From JBFHDX01 sp041584475 (lineage in GTDB: Bacteria > Pseudomonadota > Alphaproteobacteria > UBA8366 > JADFVY01), in contig JBFHDX010000036.1 of assembly GCA_041584475.1 (NCBI GenBank), positions 1 to 31,318 on the forward strand: DNA of 31,318 bases, in the 5' to 3' direction. The notes beneath the pieces were generated by a model. It ran no database searches and was not told the origin of the DNA. It worked only from the letters and a program-made list of their open reading frames with translations. Below are positions 18,747-26,406 of the stretch, piece after piece (position 1 is the stretch's first letter; each line of letters opens with the position of its first letter). The translations under genes and the position numbers were made by a program.

Positions 18747-18767
18747 GACGCGGAATTTGACCGCGTC
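18747..18767 (-). terminator. Hairpin after the antiporter operon
   Basis: GACGCGG and CCGCGTC form a 7-bp stem with a 7-base loop, 12 bases beyond the stop of the last antiporter gene. There is no clear T-run. The gap between that stop and the exporter start (18634-18778) holds nothing else that I can identify. Confidence 0.4.
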
Positions 18768-18778
18768 CCGCCGGCGGC

Positions 18779-20470
18779 TCAGACGTAGTAGAGGATCAAG
18801 TAGATCCCCAGCAGCAGCGCGACCCACAGCGCCGTGCTGCCGGTCTGCCAGGTGCGCGCAAGCGGGCCCTGCGGCCCGTGATGGCGGTAGAGCCGGGCGA
18901 TGAAGCGCTCGATGCGGCGCTCGGCCGTGGCGAGCAGCCGCTCGCGGGTCGAGCGCCCGTAGGTCATCACGAAGCCGGCGACGGCCGGCAGCAGTCGACG
19001 GTACGACCAGTCGAAGTCGAGATTCACCGAGCGCAGCTCCGGCGGGTAGATGCCGGTGCGCATGAGGACGGCGAAGGCCAGCGCCGAGAACAGCAGGAGC
19101 TGGAGCTGGGTGATCACGTGCGTGGTCGTGTACGGCACGAAGTCGACCGGGTAGGGCAACAACGCGTAGAGCGGTTCCGGCCACACGCCGATGCCGATGC
19201 ACAGGAAGGCGGTGACGCCCATGGCGATCAACATGTTGAGCGGCGCCTCCTTGCAGCGAATGCCGGAATCGTGGGCGAAGAAGGCGAAATACGGGATCTT
19301 GATGCCCGAGTGATGGAAGACACCGGCCGAGGCGAACAACAGGACGAGCCAGGTGATCGTGTAATGTCCCTCGGCCGCCGCCGTCAGGATCAGCGACTTG
19401 GAGATGAAGCCGCTGAACAGCGGAAAGGCAGAGATCGAGGCGGCGCCGACGATGCAGAAGCCGGTGGTCCACGGCATCGACTTGTAGAGCCCGCCGAGCT
19501 CGGAGCCCTTGATGGTGCCGGTGCGCAGCAGCACGGCGCCCATCGACATGAACAGCAGCGCCTTGTAGAGGATGTGCGAGAACGCGTGGGCCGCGGTGCC
19601 GTTGAGCGAGAGCTCGGTGCCGATGCCGATGCCCACGACCATGAATCCGAGCTGGTTGTTCAGGCTGTAGGCGAGCACCCGCCGCAGGTCGTTCTCGATC
19701 ACCGCGTAGAAGATCGGAAACGCCGTCATCGTCGCACCGATCCAGATCAGCATCTCGGTGCCGGCGAAACCGCGGGCCAGGGCGTAAACCGCGAGCTTCG
19801 TGGTAAAGGCGCTGAGGAACACGGTCCCGGTGACGGTCGCCTCGGGGTAGGAATCCTGCAACCAGTTGTGCAGCAGCGGAAACGCGCATTTGATGCCGAA
19901 CGCCAGGAAAATCAGCGTCGCCGCAAGGCCATCGAGGCTCATCTTCTCGAACGCCAGCGAGCCGGTCTCGGCGACGTGGAGAATGGTGCCGGCAAGCAGC
20001 AGCACCCCGGAGCCGACCTGGATGATCAGGTACCGCATGCCGGCGTTGTAGGCGCGCTCCGAGCGGCGCGCCCAGATCAGGAACACCGACGCGATGGCGG
20101 TGCCCTCCCAATAGACGAACAGCGTGATCAGGTCGCCCGCGAACACGGCGCCGACGGCGCTGCCGACATAGACCATGCCGGCGACCGCCTGGACGCGGTC
20201 CCTCACATGCAGCGCATAGACCACGCTCAGGAAGGCGGCGATGTGGAAGATGTAACCGAAGAGCAGGCTCAACTTGTCGACACGGACGACGGCGAGCTGG
20301 TAGCCGAAGAGTTCGAAGGCTCCGTAGGTGCCGTGCTCGAGACCGATCAGGCCGACCAGCCCGAGCGCCGAGAGCGCGAGCAGATAGAGATTGCCAAGGC
20401 GTCCCGGCAGGAGCGGCGCCACGAGCGCGCCGAGAATGAGCAGCAGGCCGGGCGGGATGCTAGCGATCAT
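18779..20470 (-). CDS. Cation/proton antiporter subunit D-like (third, NuoM/MrpD family)
   Basis: A 563-residue polytopic proton-translocating subunit of the NuoL/M/N-MrpD family. The ion-path residues are kept: E122 in LFVYWEGTA, K194 in FGIKCAFPLLHNWL, K225 in FTTKLAVYAL, and K303 in HILYKALLF. It is longer than the other two D-like subunits because of an extra C-terminal stretch (about 470-563) that has an amphipathic, Arg/His-rich segment followed by a last helix near the end, which could be a short lateral-helix-like extension. Its start overlaps the stop of the 89-residue gene by 11 bases. It is the last gene of the operon. Confidence 0.92.
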   Translation of the reverse strand: MIASIPPGLLLILGALVAPLLPGRLGNLYLLALSALGLVGLIGLEHGTYGAFELFGYQLAVVRVDKLSLLFGYIFHIAAFLSVVYALHVRDRVQAVAGMVYVGSAVGAVFAGDLITLFVYWEGTAIASVFLIWARRSERAYNAGMRYLIIQVGSGVLLLAGTILHVAETGSLAFEKMSLDGLAATLIFLAFGIKCAFPLLHNWLQDSYPEATVTGTVFLSAFTTKLAVYALARGFAGTEMLIWIGATMTAFPIFYAVIENDLRRVLAYSLNNQLGFMVVGIGIGTELSLNGTAAHAFSHILYKALLFMSMGAVLLRTGTIKGSELGGLYKSMPWTTGFCIVGAASISAFPLFSGFISKSLILTAAAEGHYTITWLVLLFASAGVFHHSGIKIPYFAFFAHDSGIRCKEAPLNMLIAMGVTAFLCIGIGVWPEPLYALLPYPVDFVPYTTTHVITQLQLLLFSALAFAVLMRTGIYPPELRSVNLDFDWSYRRLLPAVAGFVMTYGRSTRERLLATAERRIERFIARLYRHHGPQGPLARTWQTGSTALWVALLLGIYLILYYV

Positions 20471-20729
20471 AATAGTCCTCGTCCCGCTTCAGCACCCTGC
20501 GCAATTCCTTGGCGGCCAGCACCAGGCCGACGCAGGCGATGAAGCCGAAGAGCCCGAAGAAGCCGAACCATGCCTCGAACGGGAAATGCACCTTCTTCTT
20601 GTAGAGCGCGTCCGCGCCGAACAGCAGCAGGCAGATCAGACAGAGCCCCCAGAACACCTTGTCGACGTTGCGGCGGTCGTCGAGCCAGTAGCGCTTGTCC
20701 TTGGGCGTCGGTTTCGTCGACTCGGTCAT
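20460..20729 (-). CDS. Small two-helix membrane protein of the antiporter operon
   Basis: An 89-residue protein with a charged N-terminus (TPKDKRYWLDDRRNVDKVFW), two helices at about residues 25-42 and 55-74, and a charged tail KELRRVLKRDEDYYDR. The loop KKKVHFPFEAWFGFFGLFGF and the terminal K-E-L-R...R-x-E/D-D-Y-Y-D pattern look like a small family that I recall beside NuoM-like antiporter genes in other proteobacteria; I know no function for it. The ATG at 20729 has GAGG upstream and sits 20 bases after the second D-like gene. It overlaps the third D-like gene by 11 bases, so it is embedded in the operon and likely part of the complex. Confidence 0.88.
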   Translation of the reverse strand: MTESTKPTPKDKRYWLDDRRNVDKVFWGLCLICLLLFGADALYKKKVHFPFEAWFGFFGLFGFIACVGLVLAAKELRRVLKRDEDYYDR

Positions 20730-20749
20730 GGCGGCCTCTGCTTCATCGA

Positions 20750-22252
20750 TTACGGCGCCGCGATCTGCGCCAGCAGCGCGTAGATGCGATCGGCATAGAA
20801 GAACAGCGCAATGCAACCGGCCGCGGTCACGCAGAGCGGCACGAGGCAGAACATCGGGGCTTCGCGAATGCCTTCGGGCGGCCCCTTGCTCGGCGCCGCG
20901 GCGGCGCCGACCGAGTCGGCGACCGGGGCGCGCGGCGGCAGGAAGAAGGCGCGGGCGACGAGGGGCAGCAGATAGGCGATGTTGAGCAGCGAGCTGATCA
21001 GCAACGCCGCGACGAACACCAGGTGATGGGCTTCGACCGCGCCCAGTATCAGGTACCACTTGCTCCACACGCCGCCCATCGGGGGCAGCCCGATTACGCT
21101 CAGCGCGCCGATCAGGAACGCGGTCAGGGTGACGGGCATCTGCCGTCCGATGCCGTCCATGTCGCTGATCTCGGTCTTGTGCAAGGCGGTGTAGATGGCG
21201 CCGGCACAGAAGAACAGCGTGATCTTGCCGAGCGCGTGCATGGCGATGTGCATGCCCGCCCCGATTACCCCCCAGCCGGTGGCAAGCGCGGCGCCCAGCA
21301 CGACGTAGGAGAGCTGACTGACCGTGGAATAGGCGAGACGGGCCTTGAGGTTGTCCTTGGTCATCGCCACCAGCGAGGCGATCAGCAGCGTTGCGGCGGC
21401 AACGTACATCAGCCATTCGCTGGCGCCGGTGAACGACAGGAACTCGATCCCGAAGACGTAGATCACCACCTTGACGACGCAGAACACGCCGGCCTTGACC
21501 ACGGCGACGGCATGCAGCAGCGCGCTGACCGGGGTCGGCGCGACCATGGCCGCCGGCAGCCAGCGATGGATCGGCATCAGGGCGGCCTTGCCGATGCCGT
21601 AGGCGTAGAGCGCCAGCAATATAGCCGTCGTCAGGCCGTCGACGCGGCCCGCGAGGATGCCACCCGACCGGAAGTCGAGGGTGCCCGCGATCAGCCAGGT
21701 CCACAGAATGGCGACGAGCTGCAGCCCTATCGAGGTCGATATCAGGATGCCGAGGTAGGTCCGCCCGGCCTTCATCGATTCCTCGTCGCCGTGGTGCGTG
21801 ACGAGAGGATAGGTCGACAGCGTCAACACCTCGTAGAAGATGAACAGCGTCAGCAGGTTGCCGGCGAACGCGACGCCAATCGTGCTCGACAGCGCGATCG
21901 CGAAACAGACGTAGAAGCGGGTCTGGTTATGCTCGTCGTTGCCCCGCATGTAGCCGATCGAATAGACCGAGGTGACGATCCAGAGGCCGGATGCGATCAG
22001 GGCGAACAGCATGCCGAGCGGCTCGACCTCGAAGGCCAGCGGCACGCCGGGCAGGGTCTGGACCAGGATCGCGGTCGGGCGCGCCCCCGCGGCGACCGTC
22101 GGAGCCAGGCTCAGGACGATCGCGAACAGGATGACCGCGGTGGCCAGCGTCATCGTCTCGCGCAGGTTCGGCCAGCGGCCGAAAATCGCGATCAGCACGG
22201 CACCCGCGAGCGGCACCAGGACCGCTGCCGTGATGGCCTCGGCCGGGCTCAC
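20750..22252 (-). CDS. Cation/proton antiporter subunit D-like (second, NuoM/MrpD family)
   Basis: A 500-residue polytopic antiporter-type subunit. Ion-path residues are present: E141 in LFIFYEVLTL, K222 in GIGKAALMPIHRWLP, K253 in AVVKAGVF and K343 in ALGKITLFF. The APTPVSALLHAVAVVKAG run resembles NuoL/NuoM cores, closer to the MrpA N-domain/NuoL type than the first D gene, so it may take the place of the missing MrpA. The start overlaps the preceding gene's stop by four bases (ATGA). The 89-residue gene follows. Confidence 0.92.
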   Translation of the reverse strand: MSPAEAITAAVLVPLAGAVLIAIFGRWPNLRETMTLATAVILFAIVLSLAPTVAAGARPTAILVQTLPGVPLAFEVEPLGMLFALIASGLWIVTSVYSIGYMRGNDEHNQTRFYVCFAIALSSTIGVAFAGNLLTLFIFYEVLTLSTYPLVTHHGDEESMKAGRTYLGILISTSIGLQLVAILWTWLIAGTLDFRSGGILAGRVDGLTTAILLALYAYGIGKAALMPIHRWLPAAMVAPTPVSALLHAVAVVKAGVFCVVKVVIYVFGIEFLSFTGASEWLMYVAAATLLIASLVAMTKDNLKARLAYSTVSQLSYVVLGAALATGWGVIGAGMHIAMHALGKITLFFCAGAIYTALHKTEISDMDGIGRQMPVTLTAFLIGALSVIGLPPMGGVWSKWYLILGAVEAHHLVFVAALLISSLLNIAYLLPLVARAFFLPPRAPVADSVGAAAAPSKGPPEGIREAPMFCLVPLCVTAAGCIALFFYADRIYALLAQIAAP

Positions 22253-23733
22253 GGGGGACTTCCCATCAGGCTCTGAGCCGCCAACGTCGCGACACCGGCG
22301 CTGAGTCCGGCGTCGACACCAAAATAGACGTTTGCGGCGACCAGGATCCAGGTCGGTATCAGCAGGCTGAGCGGCGCCTCCTCACGGACATCCCCGTCCG
22401 CAGGCGGCGGCCGGAAATAGGCCTGCTCGACGACCCGCCAGACGTAGATCACCGCGAGCAGCGACGAGATCACGATCAGTGCGGCAAGCGCCCACATGTC
22501 GCGGTCGAGCGCCGCCAGAACGAGATACCATTTGCTGATGAAGCCGGCGGTCAGCGGCACACCGATCAGGCTCAGCCCGCCTCCGACGAAGGCCGCCATG
22601 GTCCACGGCATGCGCCTTGCGAGCCCGGCGAAGTCGGCGATGTGCACCGAGCCGATACGGTAGTAGACGCAGCCCATCGCCAGGAACAGCGCCCCCTTCA
22701 TCAGGGCGTGGTTGAACAGGTGCAGGATCGAGGCGGTCAGCCCGTCCACCGTGACGAGGCTGATGCCCAGCACCATGTAGCCGATCTGCGCGACGCTGGA
22801 ATATGCCAGCATGCGTTTCACGTTTTCCTGGAAGATGGCGACGATCGAGGCCGTGAACATGGCCAGCACCGCCAGCACCATCAAAGGTGGACCGGTCGGC
22901 AGCACGTTGAACGAGAACTCGGCGCCGAAGACCGTGAAGAGGAAGCGCAGCAGCGCATAGACCGCGACCTTGGTCGCCGTCGCCGCGAGGAAGGCGGTGA
23001 CCGCCGAGGGCGCGTAGGTATAGGCGTTGGGCAGCCACAGATGCAGCGGGAACAGCGCGAGCTTGAGCGACAGGCCGACGGTCACGAAGGCGAAGGCGAC
23101 GCGGATGCCGCGCACGTCCTCGAGCGCGGCGAGCCGTTGCGCGAGATCCGCCATGTTGAGCGTGCCGGTCGCCTGGTACAGCAGCCCGACGCCGATCAGG
23201 TAGAGGGTGGCGCCGACGGTGCCGAGGATCAGGTACTGATAGGCGGCGTACAGCGCCCGCCGGTCCTGGCCGAGGCTGATCAGGATATAGGACGACAGCG
23301 ACGAGATCTCGAGAAACACGAACAGGTTGAACGCATCGCCGGTGATCGTCACGCCGAGCAGTCCCGCGAGGCACAGCAGATAGGCGGTGTAGAACAGATA
23401 GGCGCGGTCGCGGCCGATCTCGCGCTCGACGCTCGGCGGCGCGAACAGCACGACGACGGCGCCGATCAGCGAGACGATCAGCAACACGAAGGCGTTGAGC
23501 GTGTCGACGCGGAACTCGATGCCCCAGGGCGGCGCCCAGCCGCCCAGCGCATACGAGATCGGCCCGCCGACGAGCACCGAGAACAGTAGCGCGACGGCAA
23601 CGACGAGCGCCGCCCACGAGACGAGCATCGTCGCCAGCCAGGCGAGGCCGGCGCGGCGCAGCAACACGCAGAGCGGCGCCGCGAGCAGCGGCAGGACGAC
23701 CTGCAGCGCGGGGAAGTGCAAAGCCGCGGTCAT
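22249..23733 (-). CDS. mrpD: Cation/proton antiporter subunit D (MrpD/MnhD)
   Basis: A 494-residue polytopic protein, the most MrpD-like of the three in this operon. Ion-path residues are E142 in LFVFLEISSLSSY, K224 in GLSLKLALFPLHLWLP, K255 in ATATKVAVYAL and K346 in HALMKGALF. It directly follows the C subunit with a four-base stop/start overlap, as in mrp and mnh operons. It would carry protons or sodium across the membrane together with its partners. Confidence 0.93.
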   Translation of the reverse strand: MTAALHFPALQVVLPLLAAPLCVLLRRAGLAWLATMLVSWAALVVAVALLFSVLVGGPISYALGGWAPPWGIEFRVDTLNAFVLLIVSLIGAVVVLFAPPSVEREIGRDRAYLFYTAYLLCLAGLLGVTITGDAFNLFVFLEISSLSSYILISLGQDRRALYAAYQYLILGTVGATLYLIGVGLLYQATGTLNMADLAQRLAALEDVRGIRVAFAFVTVGLSLKLALFPLHLWLPNAYTYAPSAVTAFLAATATKVAVYALLRFLFTVFGAEFSFNVLPTGPPLMVLAVLAMFTASIVAIFQENVKRMLAYSSVAQIGYMVLGISLVTVDGLTASILHLFNHALMKGALFLAMGCVYYRIGSVHIADFAGLARRMPWTMAAFVGGGLSLIGVPLTAGFISKWYLVLAALDRDMWALAALIVISSLLAVIYVWRVVEQAYFRPPPADGDVREEAPLSLLIPTWILVAANVYFGVDAGLSAGVATLAAQSLMGSPP

Positions 23734-24092
23734 ACGTCGGCATCCTGCGCGTGAAGATCGTCCTCCTCGATCGTGCCGTAGGCCTCGTTGATGCGGACGA
23801 CGAGGCTGAGCCCGAGCGCCGTGGTCGCGACGCCGACGACGATCGCCGTCAGGATGAGGACGTGCGGCAGCGGGTTCGAGTAGGTCTCGATGCCTTCGGC
23901 GATGATCGGCGCGGAACCGCCCGACACCTTGCCCATCGAGATGTAGAGCACGAACACCGAGGCCTGGAAGATGTTGAGGCCGACGACCTTCTTGACCAGG
24001 TTGCCGCGCGCGATGACGACGTAGAAGCCGCTCATCATCAGGAAGATGACGATCCAGTAGTTGTAGAGGCCCGGGAGGTCCATGGCGCTCAC
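23730..24092 (-). CDS. mrpC: Cation/proton antiporter subunit C (MrpC/MnhC, NuoK-like)
   Basis: A 120-residue NuoK-family protein with three helices. YNYWIVIFLMMSGFYVVIARG begins helix one, NLVKKVVGLNIFQASVFVLYIS is the conserved second segment, and LPHVLILTAIVVGVATTALGLSL the third. I gave the GTG at 24092, whose GTGA overlaps the B stop; an ATG at 24083 is equally possible, and neither has an ideal ribosome binding site. Confidence 0.92.
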   Translation of the reverse strand: MSAMDLPGLYNYWIVIFLMMSGFYVVIARGNLVKKVVGLNIFQASVFVLYISMGKVSGGSAPIIAEGIETYSNPLPHVLILTAIVVGVATTALGLSLVVRINEAYGTIEEDDLHAQDADV

Positions 24093-24505
24093 CGGCTCCG
24101 CCCGGCGAAGGCGAAGAAGATCGCGATCATCACCGAGGCGACGGTGATGCCGACGCCGAGCTCGACGAGCAGGATGCCGAGATGCTGCCCGGCGACCGGA
24201 TCGGCTTCGAGCACCGAGTAGTCGAGATAGTTGCCGCCCAGCACCATCGAGGCGACTCCCGTCCCGCCGAAGAGCAGCGCGCCCAGGGCGATGCCGGTGC
24301 GCACGAACCAGTCCGGCGCGACGCGACGCGCCACCTCGACGCCGAAGACGAGCGCGTAGAGGATGAACGCGGAGGCGAAGATGACGCCGGCCTGGAAGCC
24401 GCCGCCGGGCCCGAAATCGCCGTGGAACTGGACGTAGAGCCCGAACAGCATGATGAACGGGATCAGCAGCTTGGCGACGACGCGGACGACGAGATGGTGG
24501 GTCAT
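24089..24505 (-). CDS. mrpB: Cation/proton antiporter subunit B (MrpB/MnhB)
   Basis: A 138-residue membrane protein of the MnhB family with four helices. LYVQFHGDFGPGGGFQAGVI (about 22-41) is the family signature. LGILLVELGVGITVASVMI lies near the end. The ATG at 24505 overlaps the stop of the DUF4040 gene by four bases. The same frame stays open far upstream, but that part is a shadow of the DUF4040 gene. Confidence 0.94.
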   Translation of the reverse strand: MTHHLVVRVVAKLLIPFIMLFGLYVQFHGDFGPGGGFQAGVIFASAFILYALVFGVEVARRVAPDWFVRTGIALGALLFGGTGVASMVLGGNYLDYSVLEADPVAGQHLGILLVELGVGITVASVMIAIFFAFAGRSR

Positions 24506-25107
24506 TCGCCGGCCTCCCCGCCCTTGCCGCGGCCGCGCTTGCGCGGCTTCGCCGCCGGCCGCGCCGAGCCGAGCGCCAGCAGCACGCCGATGCCGGCGGT
24601 GAAGATGACCATCACCTCGCCGAGCGTGTCGAAGCCCCGGTAGCTCGCCAGCACCGCCGTCACGATGTTGGGCACGCCGGTCCGCTGCTGGCCTTCCTCG
24701 AGGTAGCGCGGGGCGACGTGCTGCTGGATCGGCGCCTCGGGGTCGCCGAACGACGGCATGTCGAGGCTGCCGTAGATCAGCGTCGCTCCGGTCAGCGCGA
24801 CGACGACAAGCGGCAGCAGCGGGGTGTGCGCCGGCTCCTTCTCGCGGCTCGTCGTCAGCGACAGGGCGCCGAGCGCGAGCACCGTCGAGATGCCGGCGCC
24901 GACCGCGGCCTCGGTAAAGGCGACGTCGACCGCATCGAGCACGACGAACAGCGCCGCCGCGAGCAGGCTGTAGATACCGCCCAGCATGACGACCGCGAAC
25001 AGGCTGCGCAGGCGCACGACCATGAACACCGCCGCCGCCATGAACGCGAGCAGGAGACCGTTGATCAGCTGTTCGATGGCTCGGTCCTCCGGTCCTGCAC
25101 CGGGCAA
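24502..25107 (-). CDS. Antiporter subunit with DUF4040 (MbhD-like) plus MbhE-like part
   Basis: A protein of up to 201 residues corresponding to the C-terminal part of MrpA, or to MbhD and MbhE joined. The MbhD-like part (about 12-85) carries LLAFMAAAVFMVVRLRSLFAVVMLGGIYSLL and the DAVDVAFTEAAVGAG signature. The MbhE-like part (about 95-185) carries YGSLDMPSFGDPEAP, VTAVLASYRGFDTLGEVMVIFTAGIG. The tail KPRKRGRGKGGE is basic. The start is unclear: TTG at 25107 is the only near-N-terminal standard start and has no ribosome site, whereas a perfect GGAGGA (25090-25085) sits seven bases ahead of an in-frame ATC at 25077, where homologues begin. The first ATG is 22 codons in. Confidence 0.9.
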   Translation of the reverse strand: MPGAGPEDRAIEQLINGLLLAFMAAAVFMVVRLRSLFAVVMLGGIYSLLAAALFVVLDAVDVAFTEAAVGAGISTVLALGALSLTTSREKEPAHTPLLPLVVVALTGATLIYGSLDMPSFGDPEAPIQQHVAPRYLEEGQQRTGVPNIVTAVLASYRGFDTLGEVMVIFTAGIGVLLALGSARPAAKPRKRGRGKGGEAGE

Positions 25108-25421
25108 TGCGTGCCGGTCTTCTCGACCGGCTTGGCGCCGCTTGCATAGGCGGCGTTGGCCAGCGCGTAGGTCGCGGTCGGGCTGGTGAAGAGGATGAAG
25201 ACGAGGATCAGCAAGAGCTTGACCGAGACCAGCGTGAAGCCGCCCTGCAGCATCATGCCGACGAGGAACAGCGCGGCGCCCAGCGTGTCGGTGACGCCCG
25301 CGCCGTGCATGCGGGCATAGACGTCGGGCAGCCGGATCAGGCCGATGCCGCCGGTGACGACGAAGAACGACCCGCCCAGCAGCAGCGCCCAGCTCAGCCC
25401 GTCGAGCAGCAGGGCGGCCAT
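25065..25421 (-). CDS. mrpG: Cation/proton antiporter subunit G (MrpG/MnhG)
   Basis: A 118-residue protein of the MnhG/PhaG family with three helices. GGSFFVVTGGIGLIRLPDVYARMHGAGVTDTLG (about 16-48, quoted as a pattern) is the family core, followed by VSVKLLLILVFILFTSPTATY. The start shares one base with the F-subunit stop. The 3' end overlaps the next gene by 3 to 43 bases depending on that gene's start. The polar C-terminal 25 residues are less conserved. Confidence 0.94.
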   Translation of the reverse strand: MAALLLDGLSWALLLGGSFFVVTGGIGLIRLPDVYARMHGAGVTDTLGAALFLVGMMLQGGFTLVSVKLLLILVFILFTSPTATYALANAAYASGAKPVEKTGTHCPVQDRRTEPSNS

Positions 25422-25708
25422 CAGCGCCCCCCGTCGTCGCCGGTCGCGCCGGCGGCGCCCAGGTCGCCGTAGCGGAAGAACTTGAGCACCGCGATCGTGC
25501 CGATGAAGTTGATCAGCGCATAGACCAGCGCGATGTCCAGGAATTCGGGCCGCCCCATGAGGAATCCCAGCACCGCGATCATGAGCACGGTCTTCGTCCC
25601 GAAGGTGTTCACCGCGAGGATGCGGTCGTACAGGGTCGGGCCCATGAAGGCCCGGACCAGCGCCAGCGCCATGGTGATCAGCAGCGCGAAGGCGCCGACG
25701 GCGAACAT
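25421..25708 (-). CDS. mrpF: Cation/proton antiporter subunit F (MrpF/MnhF)
   Basis: A 95-residue three-helix protein of the MnhF family. ALALVRAFMGPTLYDRILAV (14-33) with the RxxxGPTxxDR motif and the later GRPEFLDIALVYALINFIGT are characteristic. ATG at 25708 shares one base with the stop of the E gene. The upstream extension of the frame is a shadow of mrpE. Confidence 0.94.
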   Translation of the reverse strand: MFAVGAFALLITMALALVRAFMGPTLYDRILAVNTFGTKTVLMIAVLGFLMGRPEFLDIALVYALINFIGTIAVLKFFRYGDLGAAGATGDDGGR

Positions 25709-26184
25709 CACGGCCCGCGCCCCTCGAGCCACGTCACGCGCCGGTCCATCTCGCCGCCCGCGAGGTCGTTGCCGACCTCCTCGGCGAGCGCATGGACGAG
25801 CAGCTCGCCGTCGTCGATCTGGATCGTCACCGTGCCCGGCGTCAGCGTGATCGAGTTGGCGTAGATGACCTGTCCGAGCGCGCTCGTCTGGCTGGCGCGC
25901 AGCCGCAGCAGCGTCGGCGTGATGTCGGGCCCGCGCGACCAGATGCGCCGGGCGACGTCGATGTTCGACTTGATGATCTCGTAGGCGAGCCACAGCCAGT
26001 ACACGGCCAGCGCCGGGGTCATCGATATCGGATGGCCCTCGGGGTCGAGCAGGTCCATGCGCGCCGCGATCAGCACGACGATGAGCGACGAGGCGACACC
26101 GAAGCCGAGCAGCAGTGGCGTGAAATATCCGGAGAGAAGAACCCAGGTCAGGAACAGGATCGACCCGAGTGAGAGCGCCCGCAT
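25708..26184 (-). CDS. mrpE: Cation/proton antiporter subunit E (MrpE/MnhE)
   Basis: A 158-residue MnhE-family protein and the first gene of the antiporter operon. Two or three N-terminal helices (about 5-50) precede a cytoplasmic domain with YEIIKSNIDVARRIWSRGPD (about 68-87) and the strand motif NSITLTPGTVTIQIDDGELLVHAL. I chose ATG at 26184, which has AGGGGG just upstream, over a TTG five codons earlier. A strong promoter candidate lies about 56 bases ahead. Confidence 0.93.
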   Translation of the reverse strand: MRALSLGSILFLTWVLLSGYFTPLLLGFGVASSLIVVLIAARMDLLDPEGHPISMTPALAVYWLWLAYEIIKSNIDVARRIWSRGPDITPTLLRLRASQTSALGQVIYANSITLTPGTVTIQIDDGELLVHALAEEVGNDLAGGEMDRRVTWLEGRGP

Positions 26185-26240
26185 TTCCCCCTGCTCCAAT
26201 CCCTGTTAGACCGCCCCTTCCGCCTGTTCCCGGCCGGTTG

Positions 26241-26266
26241 CCCCGACTTATAGTCGAGCGTCGGGG
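26241..26266. promoter_or_regulatory. Dyad/stem-loop overlapping the antiporter operon promoter
   Basis: CCCCGAC (26241-26247) and GTCGGGG (26260-26266) are inverted repeats. Inside them CGACT-TAT-AGTCG (26244-26256) is a second perfect dyad centred on the -10 box. It could be an operator for a repressor or fold at the start of the transcript. No binder is known. Confidence 0.35.
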
Positions 26267-26276
26267 AGCTCGTCAA
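26247..26276 (-). promoter_or_regulatory. Sigma70-like promoter of the antiporter operon
   Basis: On the minus strand TTGACG (26276-26271) and TATAAG (26252-26247) each match the consensus at five of six bases, with an 18-base spacer. Transcription would start near 26240 and run into mrpE. It is one of the best promoter matches in the window. Confidence 0.6.
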
Positions 26277-26297
26277 ATACCACATACCACATACCAG
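26277..26297. repeat. Three tandem heptamers upstream of the -35 box
   Basis: ATACCAC is repeated three times in tandem (the last copy ends in G) immediately upstream of the antiporter operon's -35 box. The position suits an activator-binding array, but chance is possible. The rest of the 26185-26406 gap holds only the promoter and dyad described, plus the coxG leader. Confidence 0.5.
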
Positions 26298-26406
26298 ATC
26301 CCACCATACGGCGCGGTTCCGGCCTCGCTTGCGCGGCAGCGGATAGCCGATTAATGTCCTGCACCGCTTGTAATCGATAGCGACCGCACGGACAAGGAAT
26401 AGAGCC

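Noticed and set aside
18878..20542. A 554-codon plus-strand frame opposite the third D-like antiporter gene
   Set aside because: It is a hydrophilic shadow frame of a well-supported membrane protein on the minus strand.
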